From NCBI GenBank assembly GCA_035628875.1, contig DASPIZ010000055.1:95979-159978 (forward strand): a stretch of DNA of 64,000 bases, given 5' to 3'. The translations under genes were made by a program, and so were the position numbers. This DNA comes from Ohtaekwangia sp035628875. GTDB taxonomy: Bacteria; Bacteroidota; Bacteroidia; Cytophagales; Cyclobacteriaceae. Shown in pieces: positions 54,026 to 61,839 of this stretch (position 1 is the first letter of the stretch; every line of letters begins with the position of its first letter). The notes under the pieces are model-generated. The model was not told where the DNA came from. It saw nothing but the letters and a program-made list of their open reading frames with translations, and did no database searches.

Positions 54026-54436
54026 CTAATTTTGTTTGCCCTGTCGTATGGCGTTAAAATCACGTCGTATTTCTTCTAATGCTGCGTAGGCTTTTCGATT
54101 GAGAGAAACATCAGCTTGCGCTTGTTGAAACTGATCAATAAGCTTATCAAGTTGTATTAAGTGTTGGCTGATTTTTTTCTTTGCATCACTATGCTCCTGA
54201 TCAGAAACATTTTTATCGGAAGGCGTATGACTTATTTCTACAGTATACGTCTTAATCGAATCACGCAATACAACAAGATCATTTTTTAGTTCATCGTGTG
54301 CCTTCATTCGTTGCATCTTATCGCGTTGTTCGTCACCTCCAAGTGGCACAGTATCCAACGTAATATCTACACGTCCCACCTGGGCTGTAGATACCGTTGT
54401 AATCAAAGTTAAGACAATGATGAATACAAATCTCAT
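54026..54436 (-). CDS. Secreted coiled-coil protein of unknown function
   Basis: A 136-residue protein with a signal peptide (MRFVFIIVLTLITTVSTAQ) and an all-helical, charged remainder with coiled-coil heptads (about 40-130). No family recognised; probably periplasmic. It overlaps the upstream small membrane protein gene by four bases, so the pair is coupled and shares the motif-bearing promoter. Confidence 0.72.
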   Translation of the reverse strand: MRFVFIIVLTLITTVSTAQVGRVDITLDTVPLGGDEQRDKMQRMKAHDELKNDLVVLRDSIKTYTVEISHTPSDKNVSDQEHSDAKKKISQHLIQLDKLIDQFQQAQADVSLNRKAYAALEEIRRDFNAIRQGKQN

Positions 54437-54687
54437 TGTGTTAAAATCATGGTTGAATTAGTCGATTCATATTTCTTTATACGTTGCGCTTTAATCAGCA
54501 ACATCTCCCGCTCCCGCTGTTGTTCTGCCATTACCTTGTCCGTAGAAGGAAAAATAATTTTTATCAGCAAATAAGTAAAAGCCATAAACAATGGATACCC
54601 AATAACGAAAGACAAAACAAGCATCAATTCCTTCATAACAAATACGATTATAATTGAGGTTATTAACCCATGACCTTTTCGCAGCAT
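54433..54687 (-). CDS. Small membrane protein of unknown function
   Basis: Up to 84 residues. One or two transmembrane helices (about 10-46) precede a charged helical tail (AEQQREREMLLIKAQRIKKYE). An internal ATG (54636) would give 67 residues starting MKELMLVLSFVIGYPLFMAF. An AGGCAT-N4-TTTTCA motif lies 18 bases upstream of the first ATG; if it is a promoter, the leader would be about seven bases to the first ATG or about 58 to the second. Coupled to the secreted coiled-coil gene downstream. Confidence 0.65.
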   Translation of the reverse strand: MLRKGHGLITSIIIVFVMKELMLVLSFVIGYPLFMAFTYLLIKIIFPSTDKVMAEQQREREMLLIKAQRIKKYESTNSTMILTQ

Positions 54688-54704
54688 GGTTACTTTACAT
54701 GATG

Positions 54705-54720
54705 TGAAAATTAAATGCCT
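54705..54720 (-). promoter_or_regulatory. TGGCAT-N4-TTTT motif before small membrane protein gene
   Basis: Minus strand AGGCAT-ttaa-TTTTCA, one mismatch in position 1. The second half equals that of the DUF4142 copy. Confidence 0.5.
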
Positions 54721-54808
54721 CAGGGATTATAATACTGATCATCGTTAGTTCTACAAAACTACGCGTGGGTGCGAATTAGATTCTACACAGAAAAATCCCG
54801 CTGCCGGC

Positions 54809-55720
54809 TTACCTGATCTTTTCAAAGTCAAGCTCCTTTGCTTCCTGCTTAATAATAAAGACTGCGGAAGTATCGGGTTGGATGCCACCACCATAGTGCA
54901 AGGCATACACTTTGGTGAACTCGGCGCCAAAGAATAAAATAATGGACGAATAATAAACCCATAAAAGCAGTAAAACAATAGACGCAGCCGTGCCAAAGGT
55001 GACACCGATGTTAGACTGGCTCAAATAGAATCCGATCAAAAATTTACCAACAAGAAAAAGTATTGAGGTAAAAGCAGCACCGATAAAAGCATCTTTCCAT
55101 TTTATTGAAGCATCTGGCAATACCTTGAAAATAATAGCAAACAAACAGGAAATAACAGCAAACAGAAAAATGTAATTAATACCCTGAAAAAGATAAACTG
55201 TCATCTCATCGAAGAAATTGAATAATGCATTGTGTAATACATCCACCACGGCGTGAATAACCAATGACACGAGCAGAATAAAACCAAAACTAATAATAAG
55301 TGAAAATGAAATCACCCTATTCATAATCAGATGAAGCCAACCCTTTTGTGGTTTAGCTTTCACAGACCAGATATAATTGATTGAATCCTGAATTTCCGTA
55401 AAAACGCCTGTAGCACCGATTAATAAAATAACAACTCCAACAACGGCTCCTGAAGCACTCAATTGTGATTCTTCAATATTTTGTATGATCTCCTGGATTT
55501 GCAATGCGGCTTTACTTCCAACCAAGCCGTTGATTTGCCCGTAAATCTTTCCTTGCACCGCCTCGCGCCCATAAAAAATCCCGGCGAGCGAAATAACCAC
55601 AATCAATAACGGGCCAATGGAAAAGATGGTGTAATAAGATAAAGCAGCACTTAACTTCATGCCATTATCTGCGAAGAATTCAGTAGCTGCTTTTTTAAGT
55701 ATCCGCCAGAAACGAAGCAT
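54809..55720 (-). CDS. YihY/BrkB-family inner-membrane protein
   Basis: About 303 residues with six or so transmembrane helices and the family hallmarks AALSYYTIFSIGPLLIVVIS, the GSKAALQIQEIIQNIE... region, LPDASIKWKDAFIGAAFTSILF and the final LLLLWVYYSSIILFFGAEFTKVYA helix. Function of YihY/BrkB proteins is unsettled. The ATG at 55720 is preferred over the GTG one codon upstream; it overlaps the stop of the preceding gene by one base (TGATG), showing coupling. Confidence 0.92.
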   Translation of the reverse strand: MLRFWRILKKAATEFFADNGMKLSAALSYYTIFSIGPLLIVVISLAGIFYGREAVQGKIYGQINGLVGSKAALQIQEIIQNIEESQLSASGAVVGVVILLIGATGVFTEIQDSINYIWSVKAKPQKGWLHLIMNRVISFSLIISFGFILLVSLVIHAVVDVLHNALFNFFDEMTVYLFQGINYIFLFAVISCLFAIIFKVLPDASIKWKDAFIGAAFTSILFLVGKFLIGFYLSQSNIGVTFGTAASIVLLLLWVYYSSIILFFGAEFTKVYALHYGGGIQPDTSAVFIIKQEAKELDFEKIR

Positions 55721-56067
55721 CACTCGGTGGTTCGATCTTCGATTTTTACATTCTTCATAAACTTCTCTATCAACGGATCGGAGTACATTCCATAGGCATC
55801 CAGCAGCGTACCCTTTTGGCCGTCATTTGTTTCGATGATGTATAAGATTGAATTATCTTCAGGGTCGGAAATACCTTCATACCTGAAGTAATTTACAATC
55901 AATAAATCAGAGGGCTGGTATACCTGTGACGTTTCCAACAACTGCAATCCTTCCGGCACTACTTTGAAGTTTTTGTCGTATCCCAGATGAAGCATATGAT
56001 TCATCTGCTGCGTCATATCGCGCATGTACGGAATTTTTATTTTTGAGTCGTTTAATGGCGTGTTCAT
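55720..56067 (-). CDS. Conserved small protein coupled to YihY
   Basis: A 115-residue soluble protein with no signal peptide. It begins with a polar helix (MTQQMNHMLHLGYDKNF) and has two or three beta strands (EGLQLLETSQVYQPSDLLIVNYFRYEG, SILYIIETNDGQKGTLLDAYG). Similar Bacteroidota proteins are sometimes named phosphoribosylpyrophosphate synthetase in databases, but this protein is far too short to be that enzyme and has no PRPP motif. Function unknown. Lies between the DUF4142 lipoprotein and YihY in one operon. Confidence 0.72.
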   Translation of the reverse strand: MNTPLNDSKIKIPYMRDMTQQMNHMLHLGYDKNFKVVPEGLQLLETSQVYQPSDLLIVNYFRYEGISDPEDNSILYIIETNDGQKGTLLDAYGMYSDPLIEKFMKNVKIEDRTTE

Positions 56068-56110
56068 AATGTTATTTATTAAATGATTGATGTTCGAATT
56101 TAGATGTTAG

Positions 56111-56662
56111 TCACTCAGGCTTATCATAGGTTAGTAAACTATCGTGCTGATGTAATATCCTTATCGATGAAGCAATGATAGGCTGCAAGGATGTATCCGC
56201 TTTGTCATAATATTTTTCGCATTCACGCGAAAAATCAATAGTCAATTCATGTATCTCCTTGCGCCACGCCTTATCGAAATTCTGCCCTTCTTTATCGTAT
56301 AATCGCTTTACACGAAGGGTTGTTTTTTCCGGACCAGAAAACGGGATACTGATTCCTTTAGCCTCCGCATATGTTTTGAGCTTTACTGAAACAGAAGTTT
56401 GTCCTTCAATCATTTGCTTTGCCTTACCTTGAAGCAAAATATCGGAACATTTCTCCTCTCCTAACTGGGCTACTTCCAGAATACCATATGCGGCATCCAG
56501 GGCATCTACTACAAATTGCGCATCTTTAATTTCTTCGCGGTCATTGAATTTCTCCTGATTAAGTTCTTCCACGTTTTGCTTATTGGTATCAGTGCCACAG
56601 TTCGCAAAGACAACAACAATGAAAGATAAACCTAGAAAATAGCTGTATCGGATTAAGTCCAT
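56111..56662 (-). CDS. DUF4142-like lipoprotein
   Basis: About 183 residues from the ATG at 56662. The lipobox IVVVFANCGT gives a lipidated Cys at about residue 22. The rest is a helical domain resembling the ferritin-like DUF4142 family (FVVDALDAAYGILEVAQLGEEK... AKQMIEGQTSV... LKTYAEAKGISIP). Role unknown; DUF4142 proteins are secreted stress-linked proteins. A longer frame begins at 56710, but that start lies upstream of the promoter motif and would bury the lipoprotein signal. Confidence 0.75.
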   Translation of the reverse strand: MDLIRYSYFLGLSFIVVVFANCGTDTNKQNVEELNQEKFNDREEIKDAQFVVDALDAAYGILEVAQLGEEKCSDILLQGKAKQMIEGQTSVSVKLKTYAEAKGISIPFSGPEKTTLRVKRLYDKEGQNFDKAWRKEIHELTIDFSRECEKYYDKADTSLQPIIASSIRILHQHDSLLTYDKPE

Positions 56663-56674
56663 ATCGTTAAAAAA

Positions 56675-56690
56675 TGAAAACCTTATGCCA
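56675..56690 (-). promoter_or_regulatory. TGGCAT-N4-TTTT motif before DUF4142 operon
   Basis: Minus strand TGGCAT-aagg-TTTTCA, differing from the canonical sigma-54 core (TGGCAY-N5-TTGCA) only by T for G in the -12 half. Predicted transcript start near 56664, giving an almost leaderless message from the ATG at 56662. Confidence 0.6.
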
Positions 56691-56799
56691 GTCAACGGAG
56701 TCAGTTCCATCGATTCTCCCGGATACTAATATCCCTTCAATTCAACTTCTGTATTAAATGGCTTTGTGGTTGTTCGTATTCAATTCAGCTGAATGAAAT

Positions 56800-56840
56800 G
56801 AAAAGAGGTTGCCTTCACATAGAAAGACAACCTCTCTTCT
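56800..56840 (-). terminator. Terminator of DUF1328 gene
   Basis: On the minus strand AGAGGTTG (56828-56835 complement) pairs with CAACCTCT (56804-56811 complement) and is followed by TTTTC. It lies about 20 bases after the DUF1328 stop. Confidence 0.75.
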
Positions 56841-56853
56841 GACACAGTGACCA

Positions 56854-57018
56854 TCAAGGTCGCCGGGCCATACCTGTTATAAGGGAAATTACAAATAGTA
56901 TAAGGAACAGGAAGAAGAGGACTTTAGCAATTCCTGCAGCTCCTGCTGCAATTCCTCCAAATCCAAAAACAGCTGCAATAATTGCAACTACGAGAAAAAT
57001 CACAGTCCAGCGAAGCAT
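56854..57018 (-). CDS. DUF1328-family small membrane protein
   Basis: A 54-residue peptide: MLRWTVIFLVVAIIAAVFGF, a GGIAAGAAGIAKVLF Gly/Ala segment, then LFLILFVISLITGMARRP. This matches the YtjA/DUF1328 family of two-helix inner-membrane peptides. ATG at 57018, TGA at 56854. It has its own promoter motif and terminator, so it is a monocistronic stress gene. Confidence 0.93.
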   Translation of the reverse strand: MLRWTVIFLVVAIIAAVFGFGGIAAGAAGIAKVLFFLFLILFVISLITGMARRP

Positions 57019-57053
57019 ATCAATTTAATTTAAGTGAAACATATCTATTGCAT

Positions 57054-57069
57054 TGACAATCCCATGCCA
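57054..57069 (-). promoter_or_regulatory. TGGCAT-N4-TTTT motif before DUF1328 gene
   Basis: Minus strand TGGCAT-ggga-TTGTCA: perfect first half, TTGTCA second half. Predicted transcript start near 57043, 25 bases before the ATG. Confidence 0.55.
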
Positions 57070-57338
57070 CGTTGGGTCACAATGTCAATTCTGGCGGATA
57101 GCAGGTGATTGGGTACGTTGTTCTACAGTTCCGGCTAATCCCCTGGCGTGAAAGAAGTTCAATATGCTGGTATTTAATTTTCTCATATATGATAAACCAT
57201 GAAGGAGAATAAACAGCTTTTACCCATGGTAGCAATGCTTTAGTAGCAATAACTTTTATGCATTTTCATTCAGTCAGATGTGCTTGTACATAAGAGCATG
57301 CTGGTGAACCAAGATAAACCAAAAGTGGGGTTCTGGTT

Positions 57339-57366
57339 AAAGGTCGTTATTTCGGTAACGGCCTTT
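57339..57366. terminator. Terminator after topoisomerase gene
   Basis: Eleven-base stem AAAGGTCGTTA (57339-57349) with TAACGGCCTTT (57356-57366), one G-U pair, six-base loop. It starts five bases beyond the topoisomerase stop on the minus strand; the T-rich side favours the plus direction. Confidence 0.65.
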
Positions 57367-57370
57367 TCTT

Positions 57371-58468
57371 TTATCCTAATTTCTTCAGAATACGCATCAG
57401 TATTTTTTCATCGCTTGTTAAATCGGTTCTCAAATCAGGTTCTTCAATTTTATCAAGTGCATTGAGATATTCTGCCAGTCCATTCTCCTCATAAAGGCGT
57501 ATCAGCCCCGGATGAACATAGTATTTTTTGCAAACAGCACGCGTGTTTCCAAGTTTATTACTTACTTCGTTAAGGGCCTGCACAACATTCCGCTGACATT
57601 GTGTTGTTGAGATTGCTTCGCCCACCGCACACAATGATCGAAGAAGATTTAATGAGCCTGCCCACGTACGAATATCCTTTGCTGTAAATGCGTCACCTGT
57701 TGCTGTCTTGATATAATCATTCACCATTCCGGAATCAACTGTATTTCGATTTCCTTCTGCATCATAATATTGAAATAATTCCCTTCCGGGAATATCCCGA
57801 CACTGCTTCACAATCCTGGAAAGACGCTTATTTCTCAAGGTAATCTTTTGCTCTTTTCCTTTTTTGCCGATAAAAGAAAATTGCAGTTCACTGCCGTTAA
57901 TTTTAACATGACTATCCTTCAAGGTTGTAATACCATAAGAACCATATAGTTTTTCGTAATCTTCACTCCCCACACGGATGTATGTTCGTTCCATCAAGGA
58001 AATTACCGTAGCAACAACACGTTCTGCGCTTAAATCCTTTCGTCGCAGATCTATCTCTATCGCGCAACGCAACTTTGGTAACACCTTTCCAAATTCCAGT
58101 AGTCGATGAAATTTGGTTTCATTACGTACCTCACTCCACCGCGTATGATATCGATATTGTTTCCGATTGCGCTGATCAAATCCGGTAGCCTGGATGTGAC
58201 CGTTTGAAAAAGGACAAATCCATACGTTAGTCCACGCAGGTGGAATCACCAGTGACTTAATCCGAATAAGTTCCTTTTTTTCAACAACACGTTCGGCATC
58301 CCTGTAATAGGCATACCCATTTCCTTTTTTTATCCGACGAATTCCCGGTATAGAATCTTTCACATAGCGAAGGTGCACGGCCCGGGCCGTTTCAACAAAA
58401 TCGTGATCAAGATTTAACGCGCTTTCATGGCTAAGGTGTGCAATGACAGAATGCTCTTTTAATTCCAT
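57371..58468 (-). CDS. DNA topoisomerase IB
   Basis: A 365-residue bacterial/poxvirus-type topoisomerase IB that relaxes supercoils through a 3'-phosphotyrosine. N-terminal domain: GIRRIKKGNGYAYY and LVIPPAWTNVWICP; FDQRNRKQYRYHTRW. Catalytic domain: RVGSEDYEKLYGSYGITTL (first Arg), KDIRTWAGSLN (second Arg) and the C-terminal CKKYYVHP with catalytic Tyr317. All catalytic residues appear present. Common in soil Bacteroidota, often near stress genes; monocistronic. Confidence 0.95.
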   Translation of the reverse strand: MELKEHSVIAHLSHESALNLDHDFVETARAVHLRYVKDSIPGIRRIKKGNGYAYYRDAERVVEKKELIRIKSLVIPPAWTNVWICPFSNGHIQATGFDQRNRKQYRYHTRWSEVRNETKFHRLLEFGKVLPKLRCAIEIDLRRKDLSAERVVATVISLMERTYIRVGSEDYEKLYGSYGITTLKDSHVKINGSELQFSFIGKKGKEQKITLRNKRLSRIVKQCRDIPGRELFQYYDAEGNRNTVDSGMVNDYIKTATGDAFTAKDIRTWAGSLNLLRSLCAVGEAISTTQCQRNVVQALNEVSNKLGNTRAVCKKYYVHPGLIRLYEENGLAEYLNALDKIEEPDLRTDLTSDEKILMRILKKLG

Positions 58469-58579
58469 ATCATTTTAAGTTGTAAATAGGAATAAAATTG
58501 TAATACCCTATCAAGTTGTTGCTTTGTATCAATGCCCGGCATAGCTTTCGACTTAAACTGAATTTGAACGGTAGTCTAT

Positions 58580-59437
58580 ATGGAAACAAGCGATCCACTA
58601 TACTTAATTGAAGAAAAACTGGAACAGTGGTGGGAATACGCTGTCCGCATGCTTCCCAATTTTATATTAGCGATTGTCATCATCTTTGCTTTTATCATTG
58701 CCGCAAAGTTTGTTAAAAAAATATCTGCTGCTTTCATATTGCGTTTTACAAAAAGCGTATCGGTAAGCGGACTGGTTTCAGGCGCACTCTACAGTGTCGT
58801 TATTATTTCAGGACTGATGAGCGCGCTTGGTGTTTTACAACTCGATAAAACGGTTTCTTCATTGCTTGCCGGTGTTGGAATTATTGGCTTAGCACTCGGT
58901 TTTGCTTTTCAGGATCTGACAGCCAACTTTATTTCAGGTGTTTTTATAGCCTTCAAAAGACCATTTGATGTGGGTCATATTGTAGAAACAAATGGATTCC
59001 TGGGCACCATTGAAGACATCGAATTGCGCGCCACAAAACTTCGAACATCAGCAGGCCTTCACGTCATTATTCCAAATAAAGATATCTTTCAGAAGGCAAT
59101 TATTAATTATTCGTTAACCGATAAGCGCCGCGTGGAGATTGATTTCATTATACCCAATACAGTGGATATACTTTTTGCTCAGAAAATTATTCGTGAAAGC
59201 ATCACGGCTACATTGGCACCAGATAAAAAAAGTGAAATAGAGTTTTATTTTACCGCCATCGAAAATCCAAACATACGGATCAATGTAGCGTTCTGGACAG
59301 ACCGTATCGAACCGCATCAATACATGGAGGCTAAGCACCATGCCATCATCGCCATCTACAATGTTTTTAAAGAAAATAAAATTTACAAAGTGCAAATTCC
59401 GGAACCTCGAAACCAAAGTATGCCAGCACAACTTTAG
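58580..59437 (+). CDS. Small-conductance mechanosensitive channel (MscS)
   Basis: A 285-residue MscS-type channel. Three transmembrane helices (about 25-48, 64-85, 88-115) end in the pore-lining Gly/Ala helix (VSSLLAGVGIIGLALGFAFQDLTANFISG). A cytoplasmic beta domain follows (FDVGHIVETNGFLGTIEDIELRATKLRT and VIIPNKDIF). It releases solutes on hypo-osmotic shock. Its TAG stop overlaps the TAA stop of the convergent TamA-like gene. A degraded motif-like sequence (CGGCAT-agct-TTCGAC) precedes it but lacks the T-run. Confidence 0.93.
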   Translation: METSDPLYLIEEKLEQWWEYAVRMLPNFILAIVIIFAFIIAAKFVKKISAAFILRFTKSVSVSGLVSGALYSVVIISGLMSALGVLQLDKTVSSLLAGVGIIGLALGFAFQDLTANFISGVFIAFKRPFDVGHIVETNGFLGTIEDIELRATKLRTSAGLHVIIPNKDIFQKAIINYSLTDKRRVEIDFIIPNTVDILFAQKIIRESITATLAPDKKSEIEFYFTAIENPNIRINVAFWTDRIEPHQYMEAKHHAIIAIYNVFKENKIYKVQIPEPRNQSMPAQL

Positions 59438-61839
59438 AAAGGATAACCAATGGCAATATTAAAAATGAGGTTGTCGGACCGCCACCTTGAGCTGAGTGGG
59501 TCAATCTCATCGAATACCCAGCGTTCGCCTTCATCCAAGTAAGGTTTGCGTATTGGAAAAGCAATATCAAATCGCAATACAAAAAAGCTAAAATCAAAAC
59601 GAAACCCAAAGCCAGTACCAACAGCAAGCTCTTTCAAAAAAGTATCTTTATCGAATTGTCCATACTCAAGACCATCTGCAGTTTCCCGTGGCTGCCATAA
59701 CCAGATATTTCCCGCATCAACAAACACGGCACCTTTAAAAGCTTTTATGATGTCGAGCCGATATTCAACATTGGCCTCAAGTTTAATGTCAGCACGCTGA
59801 TCAATGAACCTTTGAACCACCGGCTTATCCCCCGGGCCAGGATCCAATGTTTCTTCCTGCACATTGAACGCTCCGGGTCCAACAGATCGTGCAGGAAACG
59901 CCCTGATACTGTTAGAACCCCCAATAGCAAATTGCTTAATATAGGGCAGCGTTTCAGAATTTCCATAAGCATATCCCGTTCCTACCATAAATCGCGTAGC
60001 TAACTTGGATTGAAGATTAAATTGCCAATAGTACCTAAAGTCAACATCACTCCGTACGTATTGCGAGTAAGGCGATCTCAATATCTCAAATGATTCTGTT
60101 TCGTCCGGATGCATGGCCCGCTGAATGGCATGTATTGCGTTGCCTGCCACTTCAAGATTTCCCCGAAAGTAGAAGCTATGTTCCTTATACTGGCGCTCTT
60201 CAAATTCGAGAACGGCATCATCCTTCATTTGTGTATTGAGCGTGTAGGAATACCGTGACCCGATGATAAACTGATCCTGAAATGAATTTTCCAAATAAGG
60301 ATTTTGCTCGAGGAGTGCCTGAAAGTCGGGTGATTTTTTATCGGTCCTTACATAATTAATATCAATCGGAAACAATTCATGCGATTTGGAAGCGGATTCT
60401 CTCCACATGTACCCTGCCCCAAGGTTAAACGAGTTCAATCGAAAAAAGCCCACCCGGTTTTGCAGATTAACAGAAAAACGGAAATCGGTTTTCGGTAAAT
60501 ATTTTTTTGATGAGTAATCAATGCGAATTGGCGCAATGAATCGCGGTACAGTGAGACTGGATTCTACCCCAAGTTCGAATGAATTCAATGCATTACCGGT
60601 CTTGCCACCCATCTGCCATTCATACGAGGAATTCAATTTCAACTGAAACAACTCCGCACCCCGCAGAAAATTGCGGTTGGTAAAAGTTATTTCTACGCCC
60701 GGACCTACAAAACTATTTGACTTTGATACAGCCTGAAATTCAGCGCGAATAGATTTCTTCTTTAGCGGTGTAAGAAAAATATTCGCATTAAGCAACGCCG
60801 AATCAGGATGAACTTCATCAAACCGGACATTTACAAATTTAAAAACACCCAAGTCCATCAAGTGACTTAATGTAAGGTCATGGTCGTCACTGGTGTACAT
60901 ATTATTCTTACGAAGGTTAATTACATCGGTAATTACTGTGGGTCGAAACTTTTTTGTCACGTCATAATAATTCATACTGTCCACAACGACATGGCTGGAC
61001 GTCAATTTCGACGTATCGGCATCCAATGTATAATCCGGAAAAATATTGATCTCATTAAAATGATAAATCCTTTTGCCGCGGGGAGGAATCCCTTTTTCCA
61101 GCTTAAGATCAAGGTCAACCTCTTTAAATCCGACGGTGCTATCTGCCTGAAAGATCAGATACCGGTCATCAAAAAAATACAAACCGAAGTTCTTTACAAC
61201 GGTTTCAATGCGTTGCTGTTCTGCCTGAAGCCTTGCAAGGTCATAACGTTGACCTTGCTCAATCAGCGCATCTTCCCAAAGGGTTCTTAAAATCCTGGCG
61301 TAAGTACTATCCCTGCCTTTTGGATACGTTATGTCCTGAATGGTATAAGGTGGGTGTAAGAGCACTGTGTACACTACCTTACTTTCCTTTTTCCTTTCTT
61401 TCACCTCATACTCAACTTCAGATTTAAAATATCCATCGTTTTGAAGTTGTCCTGTTAGTAATCCTGCGGTACGTTCTGGTGAAACATCTTGCATAAGCAC
61501 CGGAGCCTGACCAAATTTTTTCCGTATCCAGGCTTTCAGTCCCTTCTTCTTTGTTGCATCACGCTGACGAAAATAAAACCAAACCCCGGGTCGCATACCG
61601 AAGACCTTGGTATTTGGCTTTGGTGTGATCAGTGCCTCCAGATCTTTTTCAATCCCCCGTTTTCCACCAATTCCGCGCGCCTGCGATTTAAATTTTATTT
61701 CGGCACCGTTATAAAAAGATTCGCCTTCACTCAGATACTTTGTTGTATTACACGCAGGAAGTAAAACCGCGAGGATGACGAAGATCCACAGCGTTGTAAT
61801 ATTGGGAATATATTTGATATTGCTAATTATCTTTTTCAT
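59434..61839 (-). CDS. TamA/BamA-family outer-membrane lipoprotein
   Basis: About 801 residues. The ATG at 61839 is preferred because it places a lipoprotein signal at the start (LAVLLPACNTTKYL, lipidated Cys near residue 30). POTRA-like periplasmic domains (about 30-380) are followed by a C-terminal Omp85 barrel (about 400-801; YGNSETLPYIKQFAIGGSNSIRAFPARSVGPGAF and VFVDAGNIW), ending with a terminal Phe. A lipidated Omp85 is typical of Bacteroidota TamL proteins, which work with TamB in outer-membrane assembly. It overlaps the tamB-like stop by 17 bases, so the pair is coupled. Confidence 0.9.
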   Translation of the reverse strand: MKKIISNIKYIPNITTLWIFVILAVLLPACNTTKYLSEGESFYNGAEIKFKSQARGIGGKRGIEKDLEALITPKPNTKVFGMRPGVWFYFRQRDATKKKGLKAWIRKKFGQAPVLMQDVSPERTAGLLTGQLQNDGYFKSEVEYEVKERKKESKVVYTVLLHPPYTIQDITYPKGRDSTYARILRTLWEDALIEQGQRYDLARLQAEQQRIETVVKNFGLYFFDDRYLIFQADSTVGFKEVDLDLKLEKGIPPRGKRIYHFNEINIFPDYTLDADTSKLTSSHVVVDSMNYYDVTKKFRPTVITDVINLRKNNMYTSDDHDLTLSHLMDLGVFKFVNVRFDEVHPDSALLNANIFLTPLKKKSIRAEFQAVSKSNSFVGPGVEITFTNRNFLRGAELFQLKLNSSYEWQMGGKTGNALNSFELGVESSLTVPRFIAPIRIDYSSKKYLPKTDFRFSVNLQNRVGFFRLNSFNLGAGYMWRESASKSHELFPIDINYVRTDKKSPDFQALLEQNPYLENSFQDQFIIGSRYSYTLNTQMKDDAVLEFEERQYKEHSFYFRGNLEVAGNAIHAIQRAMHPDETESFEILRSPYSQYVRSDVDFRYYWQFNLQSKLATRFMVGTGYAYGNSETLPYIKQFAIGGSNSIRAFPARSVGPGAFNVQEETLDPGPGDKPVVQRFIDQRADIKLEANVEYRLDIIKAFKGAVFVDAGNIWLWQPRETADGLEYGQFDKDTFLKELAVGTGFGFRFDFSFFVLRFDIAFPIRKPYLDEGERWVFDEIDPLSSRWRSDNLIFNIAIGYPF

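Larger units (their letters stand above)
57019..57370. other. Intergenic region before DUF1328 gene
   Basis: About 350 bases with no gene. Holds the DUF1328 motif (57054-57069) and the topoisomerase terminator (57339-57366). A plus-strand frame at 57280-57465 runs into the topoisomerase gene and is not credible. Confidence 0.5.

Noticed and set aside
54026..54436. TGGCAC at about 54349 as a sigma-54 promoter
   Set aside because: Lies inside the coding region and has no -12 half at the correct spacing.
55720..56067. Phosphoribosylpyrophosphate synthetase
   Set aside because: Only 115 residues and no PRPP-binding motif; the name is a likely database carry-over.
57280..57465. Plus-strand 61-codon frame
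   Set aside because: Runs through the topoisomerase terminator and into the topoisomerase gene on the other strand.
58537..58552. CGGCAT-agct-TTCGAC before the MscS gene as a motif copy
   Set aside because: The T-run of the second half is lost; treated as chance.
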